From: Epidermidibacterium keratini
GTDB lineage: Bacteria; Actinomycetota; Actinomycetes; Mycobacteriales; Antricoccaceae
Direction: 5' to 3'
NCBI RefSeq assembly: GCF_009834025.1
Contig: NZ_CP047156.1
Coordinates: forward strand, 3,432,067 to 3,496,066
Length of the DNA stretch: 64,000 nucleotides
Positions 50,678 through 59,881 of this stretch are shown piece by piece. The position numbers and the translations under genes were made by a program. Every line of letters begins with the position of its first letter. The stretch's first letter is position 1. The notes beneath the pieces are model-generated. The model searched no databases. It was given only the letters and a program-made list of their open reading frames with translations, and was not told where the DNA came from.

Positions 50678-51403
50678 ATGCTGCGCCGATACCTGACCCC
50701 GCGTGATCCACGCCAGGCGAAGTTCCTCACGAGCAGCTCACTGCGCTGGGTCTTGCGCAACCGGGCGTTCACCCCGCACTACCTGGTGCGCTATGCCCGC
50801 TTCTTTGCCTTCAAGCTCCGTAACCCACATATCGTCACCCGCGGCTTCGTGTTCCTCGGCAAGGACATCGAGCTGACTGCGCGGCCGGGCCACGGCCGCC
50901 TCGTGCTCGGGCGTTGGGCGCATATCGGCGACCGCACCTGCATCCGGGCGCACGAGGGGACCGTCGAGATCGGTGACAAGGTCGTCTTCGGTCGCGACAA
51001 CGTCGTCAACGGCTACCTCGACATCTCGATCGGCGAGTCGACCCTCATCGCAGACTGGATCTATATCTGCGATTTCGACCACAAGTTTGACCAGCTGGGT
51101 ACGCCGATCAAGGACCAGGGGATCGCCAAGCTGCCAGTGCGCATCGGCCCGGACTGCTGGCTGGGCACCAAGGTGAGCGTGCTGCGCGGCACCGAGACGG
51201 GACGCGGCTGCGTGTTCGCCGCCCACACCGTCGTGCGCGGCGATATCCCGGACTACAGCGTGGTGGCCGGCGTACCGGGCAGGGTCATCAAGAGCCGGCT
51301 GCCGGTGGCGCCCACCCGTTCAGGTGACGAGCGTCCAGTCGGTGCGCCCGAGATCCGCCCGACGCAGCGGCGAGTGCGACCGGACGAAGTCGACGACCAG
51401 TGA
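50678..51403 (+). CDS. Hexapeptide-repeat acyltransferase
   Basis: The 241-residue protein has a left-handed beta-helix: repeated hexapeptides from about residue 75 (GRLVLGRWAHIGDRTCIRAH, VEIGDKVVFGRDNVVNG, ISIGESTLIADWIYICDFDH). The catalytic histidine is probably in ICDFDHKF. PVRIGPDCWLGTKVSVLRG and the closing GVPGRVIKS are typical of the acetyl/succinyl-transferase family. From memory it holds the place of Rv3034c in the methylglucose-lipopolysaccharide region of M. tuberculosis, so acylation of a glucan is a possibility. Its 3' end overlaps the converging nucleotidase by 84 bases; the last 25 residues are probably disordered. Confidence 0.85.
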   Translation: MLRRYLTPRDPRQAKFLTSSSLRWVLRNRAFTPHYLVRYARFFAFKLRNPHIVTRGFVFLGKDIELTARPGHGRLVLGRWAHIGDRTCIRAHEGTVEIGDKVVFGRDNVVNGYLDISIGESTLIADWIYICDFDHKFDQLGTPIKDQGIAKLPVRIGPDCWLGTKVSVLRGTETGRGCVFAAHTVVRGDIPDYSVVAGVPGRVIKSRLPVAPTRSGDERPVGAPEIRPTQRRVRPDEVDDQ

Positions 51404-52984
51404 CCGGATGTCCTGGGTGCCGGCCTCGATGGGCGTCGTGTCCCGGACGTGCGGATAGCCGCCGCCACCGCCGGCTCGATAGTCGCTGAGACCGAGCACG
51501 AACCGCTGGTCATCCTCGACCGGCACGCCATTGACTTGCAGGCCACTGACTCGCTCACCGAGCGGTCGGCGTACGTCGATCGTGTAGCTCACGGCCCCGT
51601 CCGCCGTACCCAGCACGTCGAAGTTGTAGTCGGGAGTGCCGTGCGGTGCGCGGGTCGTCGCTGCTCCACACAGCGTGCGCGGGTCGCTGCCGCCGTCGCT
51701 GCTGGCGAAGTACGCCGCGGCATGCTCGAGGTAGTCCCGCAGGTCCCGTCCAGTCAGCACCCTGGCGGCGACGATGTTGTCGAACGGGTAGATCGCCGCT
51801 ATATCGCGGATCGAGACCGGCCCGTGTGGCAGACCCTGCGACCGGCCGTACGGCGCCGCCGCACTGAGTACCGGCAGCCCCTCCCACTTCGTGCCGCGCA
51901 GCCGTTCGCGAAGGTAACGCGACTGGACTTGGTTGACCAGGTCGAGCATCGGCGACGGGGCGATTGTCGCGTCGTGGCCCTCCAACGGCTCCTCGAGTAC
52001 GCCGGCAGGGGCCGCGATGTGCGTGCGGACCCGCTCGTGCGCGTCGGCGACAAGCTCGACGATCGCGGGGTCTTTGGTGACCTCTGACGCCTCCCGCAGC
52101 TCGGTGCGTGCAGCGACCACCTGGGGACGAGCAGCGGACAGGTCGAGATCCAGCTCGAGCACCGCGAGCTGGCGACCGTAGAACGAGGGCTCAAGCACCG
52201 GCACCTCGACGCCGGTCTGCTCATTTGTGATGGTGGCGGCGACCGACTCGTGTGAGTGACCCAGCACGATGCCGTCGATGCCGGGCACCGTCTGGGCGAT
52301 CAGGCTGGTCGCGTTTTCCAGTAGCGGCAGGGCATCGCCGTACGACGACGACGGGCCTAGCCCTGAGTGCGACAGCACGATGACAAGGTCAGCGCCCGCG
52401 TCGCGGGCCTGCCCGGCGGCAACGCGCGCGGCATCGACGATGTCGGTAAACGTCAGCTCGGCGACCTTCTCGCGGTCCCACACCGCGCTCCCCGGCGTCG
52501 TCACGCCGACGAAACCGATCTGCAGGTCGCGCCCACCGACACGGGCCGGCACCAGCGTCCACGCCGGGAACGCTCGGTCGCCATCACGGGCGACATTCGC
52601 CGCGAGCAGTGGGAAGTCGACCTCGCCGGCGAACCGGGCGAGCGAGTCCAGCCCGTAGTTGAAGTCGTGGTTGCCGACGGCTGCGGCGGCGTACTCGAGG
52701 GAGTTCATCGCGACGGCAACCGCGTGCCGCTCATCGGTGCGTTCGGCGTGGTAGCCCGCGAGCGGGTTGCCCTGGAACGTGTCGCCGGCATCGACGAGCA
52801 CGACCGATCCCGCAGGCCGTTCCTGGCGGTACTGCCTGATGAGGGTCGCGATCCGGGCAAGTCCGCTCGGAGCCTGCGACTCGGCGTCGACGTAGTAGTC
52901 CCACCCCAGGAGGTCGGAGTGCAGATCGGAGGTGCCCAACACCGTCAGGGTGTTGTCGTACTCAGCTGGTGCGGGAGGCTCCAT
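51320..52984 (-). CDS. 5'-nucleotidase / 2',3'-cyclic-nucleotide phosphodiesterase-like metallophosphoesterase
   Basis: This 554-residue protein has an N-terminal metallophosphoesterase domain with GTSDLHSDLL (first Asp and His), LVDAGDTFQGN, AVGNHDFNYGLDSL, VLSHSGLG and LGHSHESVAA supplying metal ligands. It also has a C-terminal 5'-nucleotidase domain (SIRDIAAIYPFDNIVAARVL, GLSDYRAGGGGGYPHV). Such enzymes hydrolyse nucleotides or cyclic nucleotides, usually outside the cytoplasm, but no signal peptide is visible here, which is unusual. The ATG at 52984 lies within the end of the glucosyltransferase gene, overlapping it by 23 bases. Confidence 0.86.
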   Translation of the reverse strand: MEPPAPAEYDNTLTVLGTSDLHSDLLGWDYYVDAESQAPSGLARIATLIRQYRQERPAGSVVLVDAGDTFQGNPLAGYHAERTDERHAVAVAMNSLEYAAAAVGNHDFNYGLDSLARFAGEVDFPLLAANVARDGDRAFPAWTLVPARVGGRDLQIGFVGVTTPGSAVWDREKVAELTFTDIVDAARVAAGQARDAGADLVIVLSHSGLGPSSSYGDALPLLENATSLIAQTVPGIDGIVLGHSHESVAATITNEQTGVEVPVLEPSFYGRQLAVLELDLDLSAARPQVVAARTELREASEVTKDPAIVELVADAHERVRTHIAAPAGVLEEPLEGHDATIAPSPMLDLVNQVQSRYLRERLRGTKWEGLPVLSAAAPYGRSQGLPHGPVSIRDIAAIYPFDNIVAARVLTGRDLRDYLEHAAAYFASSDGGSDPRTLCGAATTRAPHGTPDYNFDVLGTADGAVSYTIDVRRPLGERVSGLQVNGVPVEDDQRFVLGLSDYRAGGGGGYPHVRDTTPIEAGTQDIRSLVVDFVRSHSPLRRADLGRTDWTLVT

Positions 52985-54239
52985 AGAGCAGGTTTCCTCC
53001 GGCCGGTTCGACGTGGCGGTCGATGAGGTGAGCCGGCGCCGCAGGCTGGACGCGCAGCGCTTCATCGTAGGTGGCGACGGTATCGCGGGCGATCACCGGC
53101 CAGCTGAAGTCGCTCGCGAGCGCGTCGCGGGCCCGGTCGACGTGGCCGCTGGCAGCGGAGGGGTCGCGAAGCTCGGCGATCACGGCGCGCGCGAGAGCCG
53201 CGGGCTCGCCGGGCGGCACGGTGGGTCCGCCGGTGCGGGCGGCGTACTCGCCGAGGCCACCGACGTCGGTGACGACGAGGGGTACGCCGAGCGCGGTGAA
53301 CTCCAGCGCCACGATCCCGAACGGCTCATAGCGAGACGGCACGACGGCAAGGTCGGCGGCGGTCATCACTTCGCGCAGCGGACCGGGATCGAGGTGCCCG
53401 AGGAAGTCGACGGCGCGGGTCAGCCGCAACGTGCGCACCTGCTCGCGCAGGGCCGCCTCGGTCTTGCCGGTGCCCGCGATGACCAGGCGCGTCCCGGGCA
53501 CAGCCCGGCGAATCGCGGGCAGTGCCGCGACCAGGTCTTGCACGCCCTTTTCGTGCACCAGGCGGCCGGCGTACACCAGAGTGGGTGGCCCGGCGGGGGT
53601 GGCGGCGATGTCGGGCTGGCGCCACTCGGACAGGTCGATGCCGTTGGGAATGATGCGCACCCGGCTCGGGTCGGCCCCGTGCAGACGCAGGACCTCTCCG
53701 CGCATCTGTCGCGAGCAGGTGATGACCTGGGTGCTGGCGCGCACCAGCCAGCCTTCGGTCTGGTGGATCGTGCGGTTGAGCGGCTTGGGCAGCCACCCGA
53801 GATGACGCCCGGCCTCGGTCGCATGGATGGTCGTCACCAGCGGTACGCCGTACTCGCGGGAGATCGCAACGGCCGCCGGCGCCACCAGCCAGTCGTGCGC
53901 GTGGACGAGGTCGACCGGTTCGCGCAGGTGTGCAGCCGCTGTGCGGCGCAGTGAGTGGTTGAAGACCTGCACCCACCTCAGCAACTCGGTGGCGAAGCCG
54001 AAGTACGGCGGGCCCGGGGCGGCGCGCAGGACGGGCATGCCGGCTTCGTCGTACTCGCCGGAGGGCTGGCCCTCCGCCGCCCGGGCCAGGACTCGCACGT
54101 CGGCTCCGCCGTCGCGCAATGCGGCAGCCAAGGCGCCGACGTGCCGCCCGAGCCCGCCCACGACGACTGGCGGAAACTCCCAGGACACCTGAAGGACCCG
54201 TGGCCTGGGCGAGCTCGCGGTGCGTATGTCGTTGGTCAC
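52962..54239 (-). CDS. GT4 alpha-glucosyltransferase, Rv3032-like
   Basis: The 425-residue GT-B glycosyltransferase has the N-terminal glycine loop SWEFPPVVVGGLGRHVGAL, the HAHDWLVAPAAVAI and TTIHATEAGRHLGWLPKPLN blocks, and the C-terminal nucleotide-sugar site VPSRYEPFGIVALEF with the E-x7-E motif. These blocks closely resemble M. tuberculosis Rv3032, an alpha-1,4-glucosyltransferase that makes methylglucose lipopolysaccharide and contributes to glycogen. The order GT4-etfBA is shared with the Rv3032 region. Donor is probably UDP- or ADP-glucose. GTG start, 275 bases from etfB. Confidence 0.88.
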   Translation of the reverse strand: MTNDIRTASSPRPRVLQVSWEFPPVVVGGLGRHVGALAAALRDGGADVRVLARAAEGQPSGEYDEAGMPVLRAAPGPPYFGFATELLRWVQVFNHSLRRTAAAHLREPVDLVHAHDWLVAPAAVAISREYGVPLVTTIHATEAGRHLGWLPKPLNRTIHQTEGWLVRASTQVITCSRQMRGEVLRLHGADPSRVRIIPNGIDLSEWRQPDIAATPAGPPTLVYAGRLVHEKGVQDLVAALPAIRRAVPGTRLVIAGTGKTEAALREQVRTLRLTRAVDFLGHLDPGPLREVMTAADLAVVPSRYEPFGIVALEFTALGVPLVVTDVGGLGEYAARTGGPTVPPGEPAALARAVIAELRDPSAASGHVDRARDALASDFSWPVIARDTVATYDEALRVQPAAPAHLIDRHVEPAGGNLLYGASRTS

Positions 54240-54369
54240 GAACCCGCCGGCCCTTCGTCCATCGTTATCGGGGACGACGCCCGCGCCATGAGGGTGCGCG
54301 GCCTAGGATCGCCGTCATATCGGGGATCTTGGTGTGGCAATGACCATCGCGATCCCGCGTTCACGACAG

Positions 54370-54385
54370 GTTACCCGCGAGTAAC
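54370..54385 (+). promoter_or_regulatory. Operator-like repeat upstream of etfBA
   Basis: GTTACCCGCGAGTAAC is almost palindromic around CGCG and lies 130-145 bases before etfB. It is the closest relative of the ccrA site, with one base changed. Co-regulation of electron-transfer flavoprotein with acyl-CoA enzymes would make metabolic sense. Confidence 0.6.
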
Positions 54386-54514
54386 GTGGGGGAGGCAGTC
54401 GCTAGGTCGCAGAGACCGCGATAGTTTCTATAGATCGGCGCTGCGCCGCTGCTCATCCCTATCCGGCCTAGGTGCCGGTGCGGTCTCATCCGCCCACAGG
54501 AGGTTCGCCTGACG

Positions 54515-55294
54515 ATGAACATCGTCGTACTAGTCAAGCAGGTACCGGACTCGGGTAACCCGCGCACTCTCGACTCAAGTGACAACACCGTCGATCGTGA
54601 GAACGCGGACCTCGTGCTCAACGAGATGGACGAGTACGCCGTCGAGGAGGCGCTGAAGATCAGCGAAGCCGGCGGCGGAGACGTCACTGTCCTTTCGGTC
54701 GGCCCGGCCTCGGCCACCGACACGATCCGCAAGGCGCTGCAGATGGGCGCTCACAAGGGTGTGCAGGTCACCGACGACGCGATCGCCGGCTCGGATGCCA
54801 TCGGCACCGCCAAGGTCATCGCCGCGGCGCTGAAGAAGACCGGCTTCGACCTGCTGCTGTGCGGCGCGGAGTCGACCGACGGTCGTGTCTCGGTCATCCC
54901 CGCGCTGCTGTCCGAGCTCACTGGCGCTACCCAGCTCACCGGCGCCCGCCAGATCGGCTTCGAGGGCCCGCAGGTCACCATCGAGCGCCAGGTAGACGGC
55001 GGCTTCGAGGTCGTCCGCGGCGGGTTCCCCGCGATCATCTCGGTCTGGGACACCATCAACGAGCCTCGCTACCCGTCCTTCAAGGGCATCATGGCGGCGA
55101 AGAAGAAGCCGATCGAGGAGCTCACGCTCGCCGACATCGGGCTCGATGCCTCCGAGGTCGGCCTCGACAACGCGTGGACCGAGGTCCTCGAGTTCGCTCC
55201 GCGCCCGCCGCGTGAGGCCGGCGAGAAGATCACCGACGAGGGCGACGGCGGCGACAAGCTCGTCGAGTTCCTCGCGAAGCAGAAGCTCGTCTAG
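54515..55294 (+). CDS. etfB: Electron transfer flavoprotein beta subunit
   Basis: The 259-residue EtfB begins MNIVVLVKQVPDSGNPR with the standard Rossmann-like strand. It carries LNEMDEYAVEEALKI and LLCGAESTDGRVSVIPALLSE, conserved AMP-binding segments of the beta subunit. With EtfA it shuttles electrons from acyl-CoA dehydrogenases to the quinone pool. CAGGAGG lies about nine bases before the ATG. A 24-base gap to etfA makes them an operon. Confidence 0.96.
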   Translation: MNIVVLVKQVPDSGNPRTLDSSDNTVDRENADLVLNEMDEYAVEEALKISEAGGGDVTVLSVGPASATDTIRKALQMGAHKGVQVTDDAIAGSDAIGTAKVIAAALKKTGFDLLLCGAESTDGRVSVIPALLSELTGATQLTGARQIGFEGPQVTIERQVDGGFEVVRGGFPAIISVWDTINEPRYPSFKGIMAAKKKPIEELTLADIGLDASEVGLDNAWTEVLEFAPRPPREAGEKITDEGDGGDKLVEFLAKQKLV

Positions 55295-55318
55295 GACGGG
55301 GAAGGAAACCACATCACC

Positions 55319-56275
55319 ATGGCTGAAGTACTTGTTCTCGTCGAGCATGCCGACGGCAAGCTGAAGAAGGCCACCGCCGAGCTGCTGACCGCCGCTCGCC
55401 AGCTCGGTGAGCCGAGCGCCGTCGTTGTTGGCCCGGCCGGTACGACGGACGCGATCGCCGATGCGCTGAAGGAGGCGGGCGCGGAGAAGATCTACGCCGC
55501 CGAAGGCGACGACGTCGCGGGCTTCCTGGTCGCACCGAAGGCCGAGCTGCTCGCGCAGCTGGCCGGTGAGAAGTCGGCCGCCGCCGTACTCATCTCCTCC
55601 TCGCAGGACGGCAAGGAGGTCGCTGGACGGCTCGCGCTGAAGACCGGCAACGGCCTGCTCACCGACGCGGTCGACATCAACGACGACGGCACCGTGACCC
55701 AGTCGATCTTCGCCGGGTCGATGACCGTCAAGTCGAAGTCGCGCACCGCGATGCCGATCATCACCGTCCGCCCGAACTCGATCGCCGCCGCCCCGCAGGC
55801 CGGGGCCGGCGCCCGCGAAGACGTGCAGCTTGCCGTCTCGGACGCCGCCAAGCGCTCGCAGGTCGTCAAGCGCGTCGAAGAGTCGACCGGCTCGCGCCCC
55901 GAGCTCACCGAGGCCAACATCGTGGTCTCCGGTGGTCGCGGTGTCGCGTCGGCGGAGAACTTCAAGGTCATCGAGGCGTTCGCCGACTCGATGGGCGGTG
56001 CCGTCGGCGCCTCGCGCGCCGCGGTCGACTCCGGCTTCTACCCGCACCAGTTCCAGGTCGGGCAGACCGGCAAGACCGTCTCGCCGCAGCTGTACGTCGC
56101 CGCCGGCATCTCCGGTGCGATCCAGCACCGCGCCGGCATGCAGACCTCGAAGACGATCGTGGCGATCAATAAGGACGCCGAGGCGCCGATCTTCGAGCTG
56201 GCCGATTTCGGCGTGGTGGGCGACCTGTTCAACGTCGTACCGCAGGCCACCGAAGCGGTCAACAAGCGCAAGTAG
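55319..56275 (+). CDS. etfA: Electron transfer flavoprotein alpha subunit
   Basis: The 318-residue EtfA has an N-terminal domain from [19 protein letters not shown]. Its C-terminal FAD domain has the block [20 protein letters not shown], then [40 protein letters not shown] and the closing [16 protein letters not shown]. These are the canonical FAD contacts ([20 protein letters not shown]). A strong terminator follows at 56299. Confidence 0.97.
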   Translation: MAEVLVLVEHADGKLKKATAELLTAARQLGEPSAVVVGPAGTTDAIADALKEAGAEKIYAAEGDDVAGFLVAPKAELLAQLAGEKSAAAVLISSSQDGKEVAGRLALKTGNGLLTDAVDINDDGTVTQSIFAGSMTVKSKSRTAMPIITVRPNSIAAAPQAGAGAREDVQLAVSDAAKRSQVVKRVEESTGSRPELTEANIVVSGGRGVASAENFKVIEAFADSMGGAVGASRAAVDSGFYPHQFQVGQTGKTVSPQLYVAAGISGAIQHRAGMQTSKTIVAINKDAEAPIFELADFGVVGDLFNVVPQATEAVNKRK

Positions 56276-56298
56276 CACTCGCTGCGCAACGCTCGCTG

Positions 56299-56335
56299 AG
56301 AGTCCCCGCGGATCGTTCTGGTCCGCGGGGACTCT
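56299..56335 (+). terminator. Terminator after etfBA
   Basis: A 14-bp perfect stem, AGAGTCCCCGCGGA and its complement, closes the nine-base loop TCGTTCTGG, 24 bases after the etfA stop. It is followed by TGCGTCTG, with no long U-run. Confidence 0.75.
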
Positions 56336-56387
56336 TGCGTCTGCGGCGTGTGCCGTGTCGGGTTGTGGGGTTTGTTGTGGGGCTTAC

Positions 56388-56429
56388 GGTGCGAGCGGTT
56401 GCGGGTTAGACCCTGCAATCGCTCGCACC
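56388..56429 (-). terminator. Terminator after the HNH/DUF222 gene
   Basis: A roughly 20-bp imperfect stem starts GGTGCGAGCG and ends CGCTCGCACC around a GGGT-TAG-ACCC tip, with one G-U pair and one bulge. It lies 30 bases past the minus-strand stop at 56459. Confidence 0.6.
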
Positions 56430-56458
56430 TTAAGCGCTGTGCTGGGGCTCCGGGTGGT

Positions 56459-58369
56459 CTATCGGTAGATGTAGTTCATCCCGAAGAGGTCGAAGCGCGT
56501 TCCCGCGGGAACGCTCGAACTCGCCGTCTCGGCTGCTGGAAGGTCTGCGGTCCGGTCGGCGGCTGGGAGTTCGGTGTGTTCGTCGTTGTCAGCGATGGTG
56601 CTGGCCGAAATGTCCGTGCCGTGATCGGCCGCGCCGTCGCCGGGGCTGTCGTGGCCGTAGAACGTGTCGGTGGCGGCGTGCCAGAGGGCGTCGCGACCGG
56701 CGCCTCGGGTGTCGCGTTCGCCTCCCCACGTCGGGAAGGCGATCTCGGCGCGCGGGTCGAAGTAGTCCTCGATGCCCTCGAGGTCACCGAGCAGGTCCGA
56801 AAGCAGCAGCTCCTCGTCGTCTTCGTCGCGGCGGAAGGCGCGGTTGCGTTCGCGCTGCTGCTGTGCGGTGATCGGCACGCCGCCGATCCGAGTAAACCGC
56901 CACTCGCTCGCACCGCCACCCTCGCTCGGAGCGATGCGGGTGATCGTGATGGAGGCTTCGTGCACGAGGGTGTGGTGGTGCTGGCACAGCAGGATCAGAT
57001 TGTCGAGGTCGGTGGCGCCGCCACGCGACCAGGCAATGCGGTGGTGGGCGTGCAGCCGGCGACGGCGGGTGCAGCCAGGGAACTGACAGCAGCCGCGGTC
57101 GCGGACCATCAACGCACGGCGCTGCGCGGGCGAGACGAGTCGGCGGGTGCGGCCGAGGTTGAGCACCTCACCGGCCTGGCTGAGCGTGGCGATCTGGATC
57201 CGTCCGGTGCATGCGATCCGCTGCGCGGTCTGCGCGGTGACCGCGCTCAGTCCGGTGATCCGTGCCGCCTGCGAAGGCACCAACCGCGGCAACGGCAACG
57301 GCACCGGCGACGAGCGTGGCACGGGCGCATCGGCGCGCGGCGTTCCCGCGGGACCGTTGGGGACGCCGGTCGCGGGCGCCGGGCAATCGGGCGCGAGGTC
57401 CGCGTCGGCCTCGGGTGTGGGTGTGGCTGCGGCCGCCGTTCCCGCGGGAACGGCGGCGGCCGGCGAACCGAGCGGGTGTGCGCCCTCGATGAACGTCTCG
57501 GCCGGGACGTGCACGACCACAACGTCATGGTCTTCACCGGAGACATCACTCGGCGCGGCTTCGCAGTAGGCGCGAGCGATCTCGACCAGCGCATCAACCT
57601 TGGAGAGCCGCGGCACCGGCTCGGCTTCTGGCTCGGACTTCGCCGACCGCGCGTCGGTCACGTCGGTCACGTCGGTCACGTCGGTCTGGGGTGCGTCGTT
57701 GATATCGGCGCGCTCGGCATCGTCGCCGCTGCGCGCGCCGTCGCGCTGGTGAGCCGCGCGGTCGAGGTCGATTGCTCGCTCCAGGGCGGCGAGCACGACC
57801 GCTGCTTCTTCGGCCGGCAGCTCGGCGCGCACGATCACCGTGCCGTCGTCCTCGATGCGGTAGTCCAGGCTGCGGCGGTGCTGTTGCGCGACTCGGTCGG
57901 AGCGTCCTCGGCGAAACTCGCGGATCGCCGCCTCCAGCTGCGCGGCGGTCATCCCGCGGGCGACCTCGACGAGTTCGGCCTCATCGACTAGACCGACGAC
58001 GCGGGTGCATTCGCGCACCTTCGAATACGACAGCTGACCCGCGGCGAACGCCTCGCGCACCAGCGGCATCTCGGTGAGCGTGCGTGCGACGCGTACGTGT
58101 TCGCGTGCCGCCCCGCGCCCAACACCGGCGGCCCACGAGAGGAAGTGTGCGGTCGAGTCGATCCCGTAGTAGTAGTCGTAGGCCTCGCGGCGGTCAAACT
58201 CCGCAACGAGCATCAACCACACGCACGTGGTCGAGGCGACCCGTGCGGCGCCGGCGATGATCTGCCCGCCCAGCGCCTCGTTCTCCGAACGGGCCCACCC
58301 ACCGGGCCGCTCTGGCGGGCGACCGTCATCGATCAGCTCTTCTACCTGCGCTAACGCCGCTACCGACAT
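56459..58369 (-). CDS. HNH endonuclease domain protein with DUF222 (13E12-repeat type)
   Basis: The 636-residue protein has a DUF222 N-terminal region ([20 protein letters not shown], then [20 protein letters not shown] and [12 protein letters not shown]), a disordered acidic middle, and an HNH nuclease site near residue 440 ([20 protein letters not shown], then [20 protein letters not shown]). The latter has the CxxC and H-N-H residues of a metal-dependent nuclease. Such genes are multicopy in actinobacteria and related to the mycobacterial 13E12 repeats; their role is unknown. The coding DNA contains three near-identical palindromes encoding a V-P-A-G-T motif. A terminator follows. Confidence 0.88.
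   Translation of the reverse strand: MSVAALAQVEELIDDGRPPERPGGWARSENEALGGQIIAGAARVASTTCVWLMLVAEFDRREAYDYYYGIDSTAHFLSWAAGVGRGAAREHVRVARTLTEMPLVREAFAAGQLSYSKVRECTRVVGLVDEAELVEVARGMTAAQLEAAIREFRRGRSDRVAQQHRRSLDYRIEDDGTVIVRAELPAEEAAVVLAALERAIDLDRAAHQRDGARSGDDAERADINDAPQTDVTDVTDVTDARSAKSEPEAEPVPRLSKVDALVEIARAYCEAAPSDVSGEDHDVVVVHVPAETFIEGAHPLGSPAAAVPAGTAAAATPTPEADADLAPDCPAPATGVPNGPAGTPRADAPVPRSSPVPLPLPRLVPSQAARITGLSAVTAQTAQRIACTGRIQIATLSQAGEVLNLGRTRRLVSPAQRRALMVRDRGCCQFPGCTRRRRLHAHHRIAWSRGGATDLDNLILLCQHHHTLVHEASITITRIAPSEGGGASEWRFTRIGGVPITAQQQRERNRAFRRDEDDEELLLSDLLGDLEGIEDYFDPRAEIAFPTWGGERDTRGAGRDALWHAATDTFYGHDSPGDGAADHGTDISASTIADNDEHTELPAADRTADLPAAETASSSVPAGTRFDLFGMNYIYR
57432..57457. repeat. 26-bp perfect palindrome within the HNH gene (one of three related sites)
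   Basis: The 26-base palindrome has arms GCCGCCGTTCCCG and CGGGAACGGCGGC. Its core CGTTCCCGCGGGAACG recurs exactly at 56498-56513 and with one change at 57341-57356, all inside the same gene. The core encodes variants of VPAGT on the minus strand, so it may be a small coding repeat that has spread or a protein-binding site. Confidence 0.7.
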
Positions 58370-58486
58370 CCCAGACCCCCACCTGTGATCGCCTTTCCAG
58401 CGACGCTACGCCGACCCACCGACATCGCTTGGGCACGAAGGATGAGTGCCCGACGAATAGTGCGAAACGTGATTGACCTGCCGGAC

Positions 58487-58492
58487 TAGGGT
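58487..58492 (+). promoter_or_regulatory. -10 box of the MFS-peptidase-desulfurase operon
   Basis: TAGGGT, then GGTTCG, then GTG at 58499: the same six-base leaderless spacing as marR and glgP. The four following genes are all coupled, so this box may drive the whole run to 63045. Confidence 0.45.
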
Positions 58493-58498
58493 GGTTCG

Positions 58499-59881
58499 GT
58501 GACCGATGACCACTCGCCGTTCAGTCCGGCGTACCGCTGGATGACCGTCGGGCTCGTCGGCTACATCACGCTCATCGCCTTCGAGACGATCTCGGTCGCC
58601 ACCGCGATGCCGACCGCCGTCCGCGACCTCGACGGGCTGCGGTGGTACGGCTGGGCCTTCACCGGATTCATGATCGCCAACGTGGTGGCGATGGTGCTGT
58701 CCGGACTGTGGAGCGACCGGCTCGGGCCGAGGCGCTCGCTGCTCGGCGGGCTAGCGTTCTTTATCGCCGGACTGATCGCGTCGGGTACGGCGAACACCAT
58801 GCTGCAGTTCGTTGGCGGTCGGGTCTCGCAAGGGTTCGGCGCGGGGCTGGCCGTCGTCGGTCTGTATGTCGCGATTGGCGATATCTATCCCGATCGCCTG
58901 CGCCCCAAGGTATTTGCGTATATCTCCGCAGCGTGGGTGCTCCCAGCGATGATCGGCCCGTTTATCGCCGGTGCCCTCGCCGAGCACGGGTCATGGCGCC
59001 TGGTCTTCCTCGGCCTGCTGCCGGTGCTCCTGCTGCTCACCGGCGCGATCTGGCAGGTCGTCAAGAGCTCGCGCGTCGTGCCGGATCCGCCGCCGGCCCG
59101 ATATGGGCGGCTGGTGTACGGCGTCGCGGCCGGCATCGGGCTTGCGCTCGTGCAGGCCGGACTGGAGCAGTTCGGCGAAGGGGTGCGGCCACTGCCGGTG
59201 GCGAGTGTCCTCGGCGGCATCGCGCTGCTCACCTTCTCGCTGCGGTCGTTGTGGCCGGCCGGTACGACGCGGCTGCGCCAGGGCATCCCGGCCGCAGTGA
59301 TGGCGCGCGGGCTGATGGCCGGTGCGTTCTTCGGGATGGAGTCGCTGCTGCCGCTGACCCTCAGCGAGGTCCACGGCTTCAGCCCGACGCTCAGCGGGCT
59401 GCCGCTGCTGGTCGGCGCCGTCGCGTGGAGCACCGGCTCGGCGATCCAGGGACGCACGGACGTGCCGCGGTGGCGACTCGTGCGGGTCGGCGGGTCGTTT
59501 GTCGCCGCGGGGGCCCTTGCGATGCCGCTGGTCGTGTGGGTGCCCGGCGGGGCGTGGCTGGCGTACCCGATCTGGATGCTCGCCGGTGCGGGGATGGGGC
59601 TCGCGCTGAGCTCGATCAGCGTGCTGCTGCTCGATCTTTCGCCAGTCGCTGACCGCGGCCGTAACTCCTCGGCGATGCAGCTCAGCGAGGCGGTGACCAA
59701 CTCGCTGACGATCGGCATCGGCGGTGCGCTCGTGGCCGCCTCGGTCTCCGGCGTACTGAGCTTCCGCTCCGCGGTCACGATCCACGACCTGCTGCTGGCC
59801 GTTCTAGGCTTGGTGGTGGCCTTTGGTGCGGTCCGGCTCAACGCACCACGCCCGGCCGAGTCGATCGAAGGAGCACGGTGA
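58499..59881 (+). CDS. Major facilitator superfamily transporter
   Basis: The 460-residue, roughly 12-helix protein has MFS motif A-like LSGLWSDRLGPRRSLLGGL between helices 2 and 3, and GRVSQGFGAGLAVVGLYVAI in helix 4, close to drug:H+ antiporters. Later RGLMAGAFFGMESLLPLTL and GAGMGLALSSISVLLLD are typical second-half helices. It is probably a drug or metabolite exporter. Start GTG. The stop overlaps the peptidase start by four bases (GTGA). Confidence 0.88.
   Translation: MTDDHSPFSPAYRWMTVGLVGYITLIAFETISVATAMPTAVRDLDGLRWYGWAFTGFMIANVVAMVLSGLWSDRLGPRRSLLGGLAFFIAGLIASGTANTMLQFVGGRVSQGFGAGLAVVGLYVAIGDIYPDRLRPKVFAYISAAWVLPAMIGPFIAGALAEHGSWRLVFLGLLPVLLLLTGAIWQVVKSSRVVPDPPPARYGRLVYGVAAGIGLALVQAGLEQFGEGVRPLPVASVLGGIALLTFSLRSLWPAGTTRLRQGIPAAVMARGLMAGAFFGMESLLPLTLSEVHGFSPTLSGLPLLVGAVAWSTGSAIQGRTDVPRWRLVRVGGSFVAAGALAMPLVVWVPGGAWLAYPIWMLAGAGMGLALSSISVLLLDLSPVADRGRNSSAMQLSEAVTNSLTIGIGGALVAASVSGVLSFRSAVTIHDLLLAVLGLVVAFGAVRLNAPRPAESIEGAR

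Noticed and set aside
54575-56278. Long minus-strand frame over etfB and etfA
   Set aside because: It is an antisense shadow of two fully conserved flavoprotein genes.
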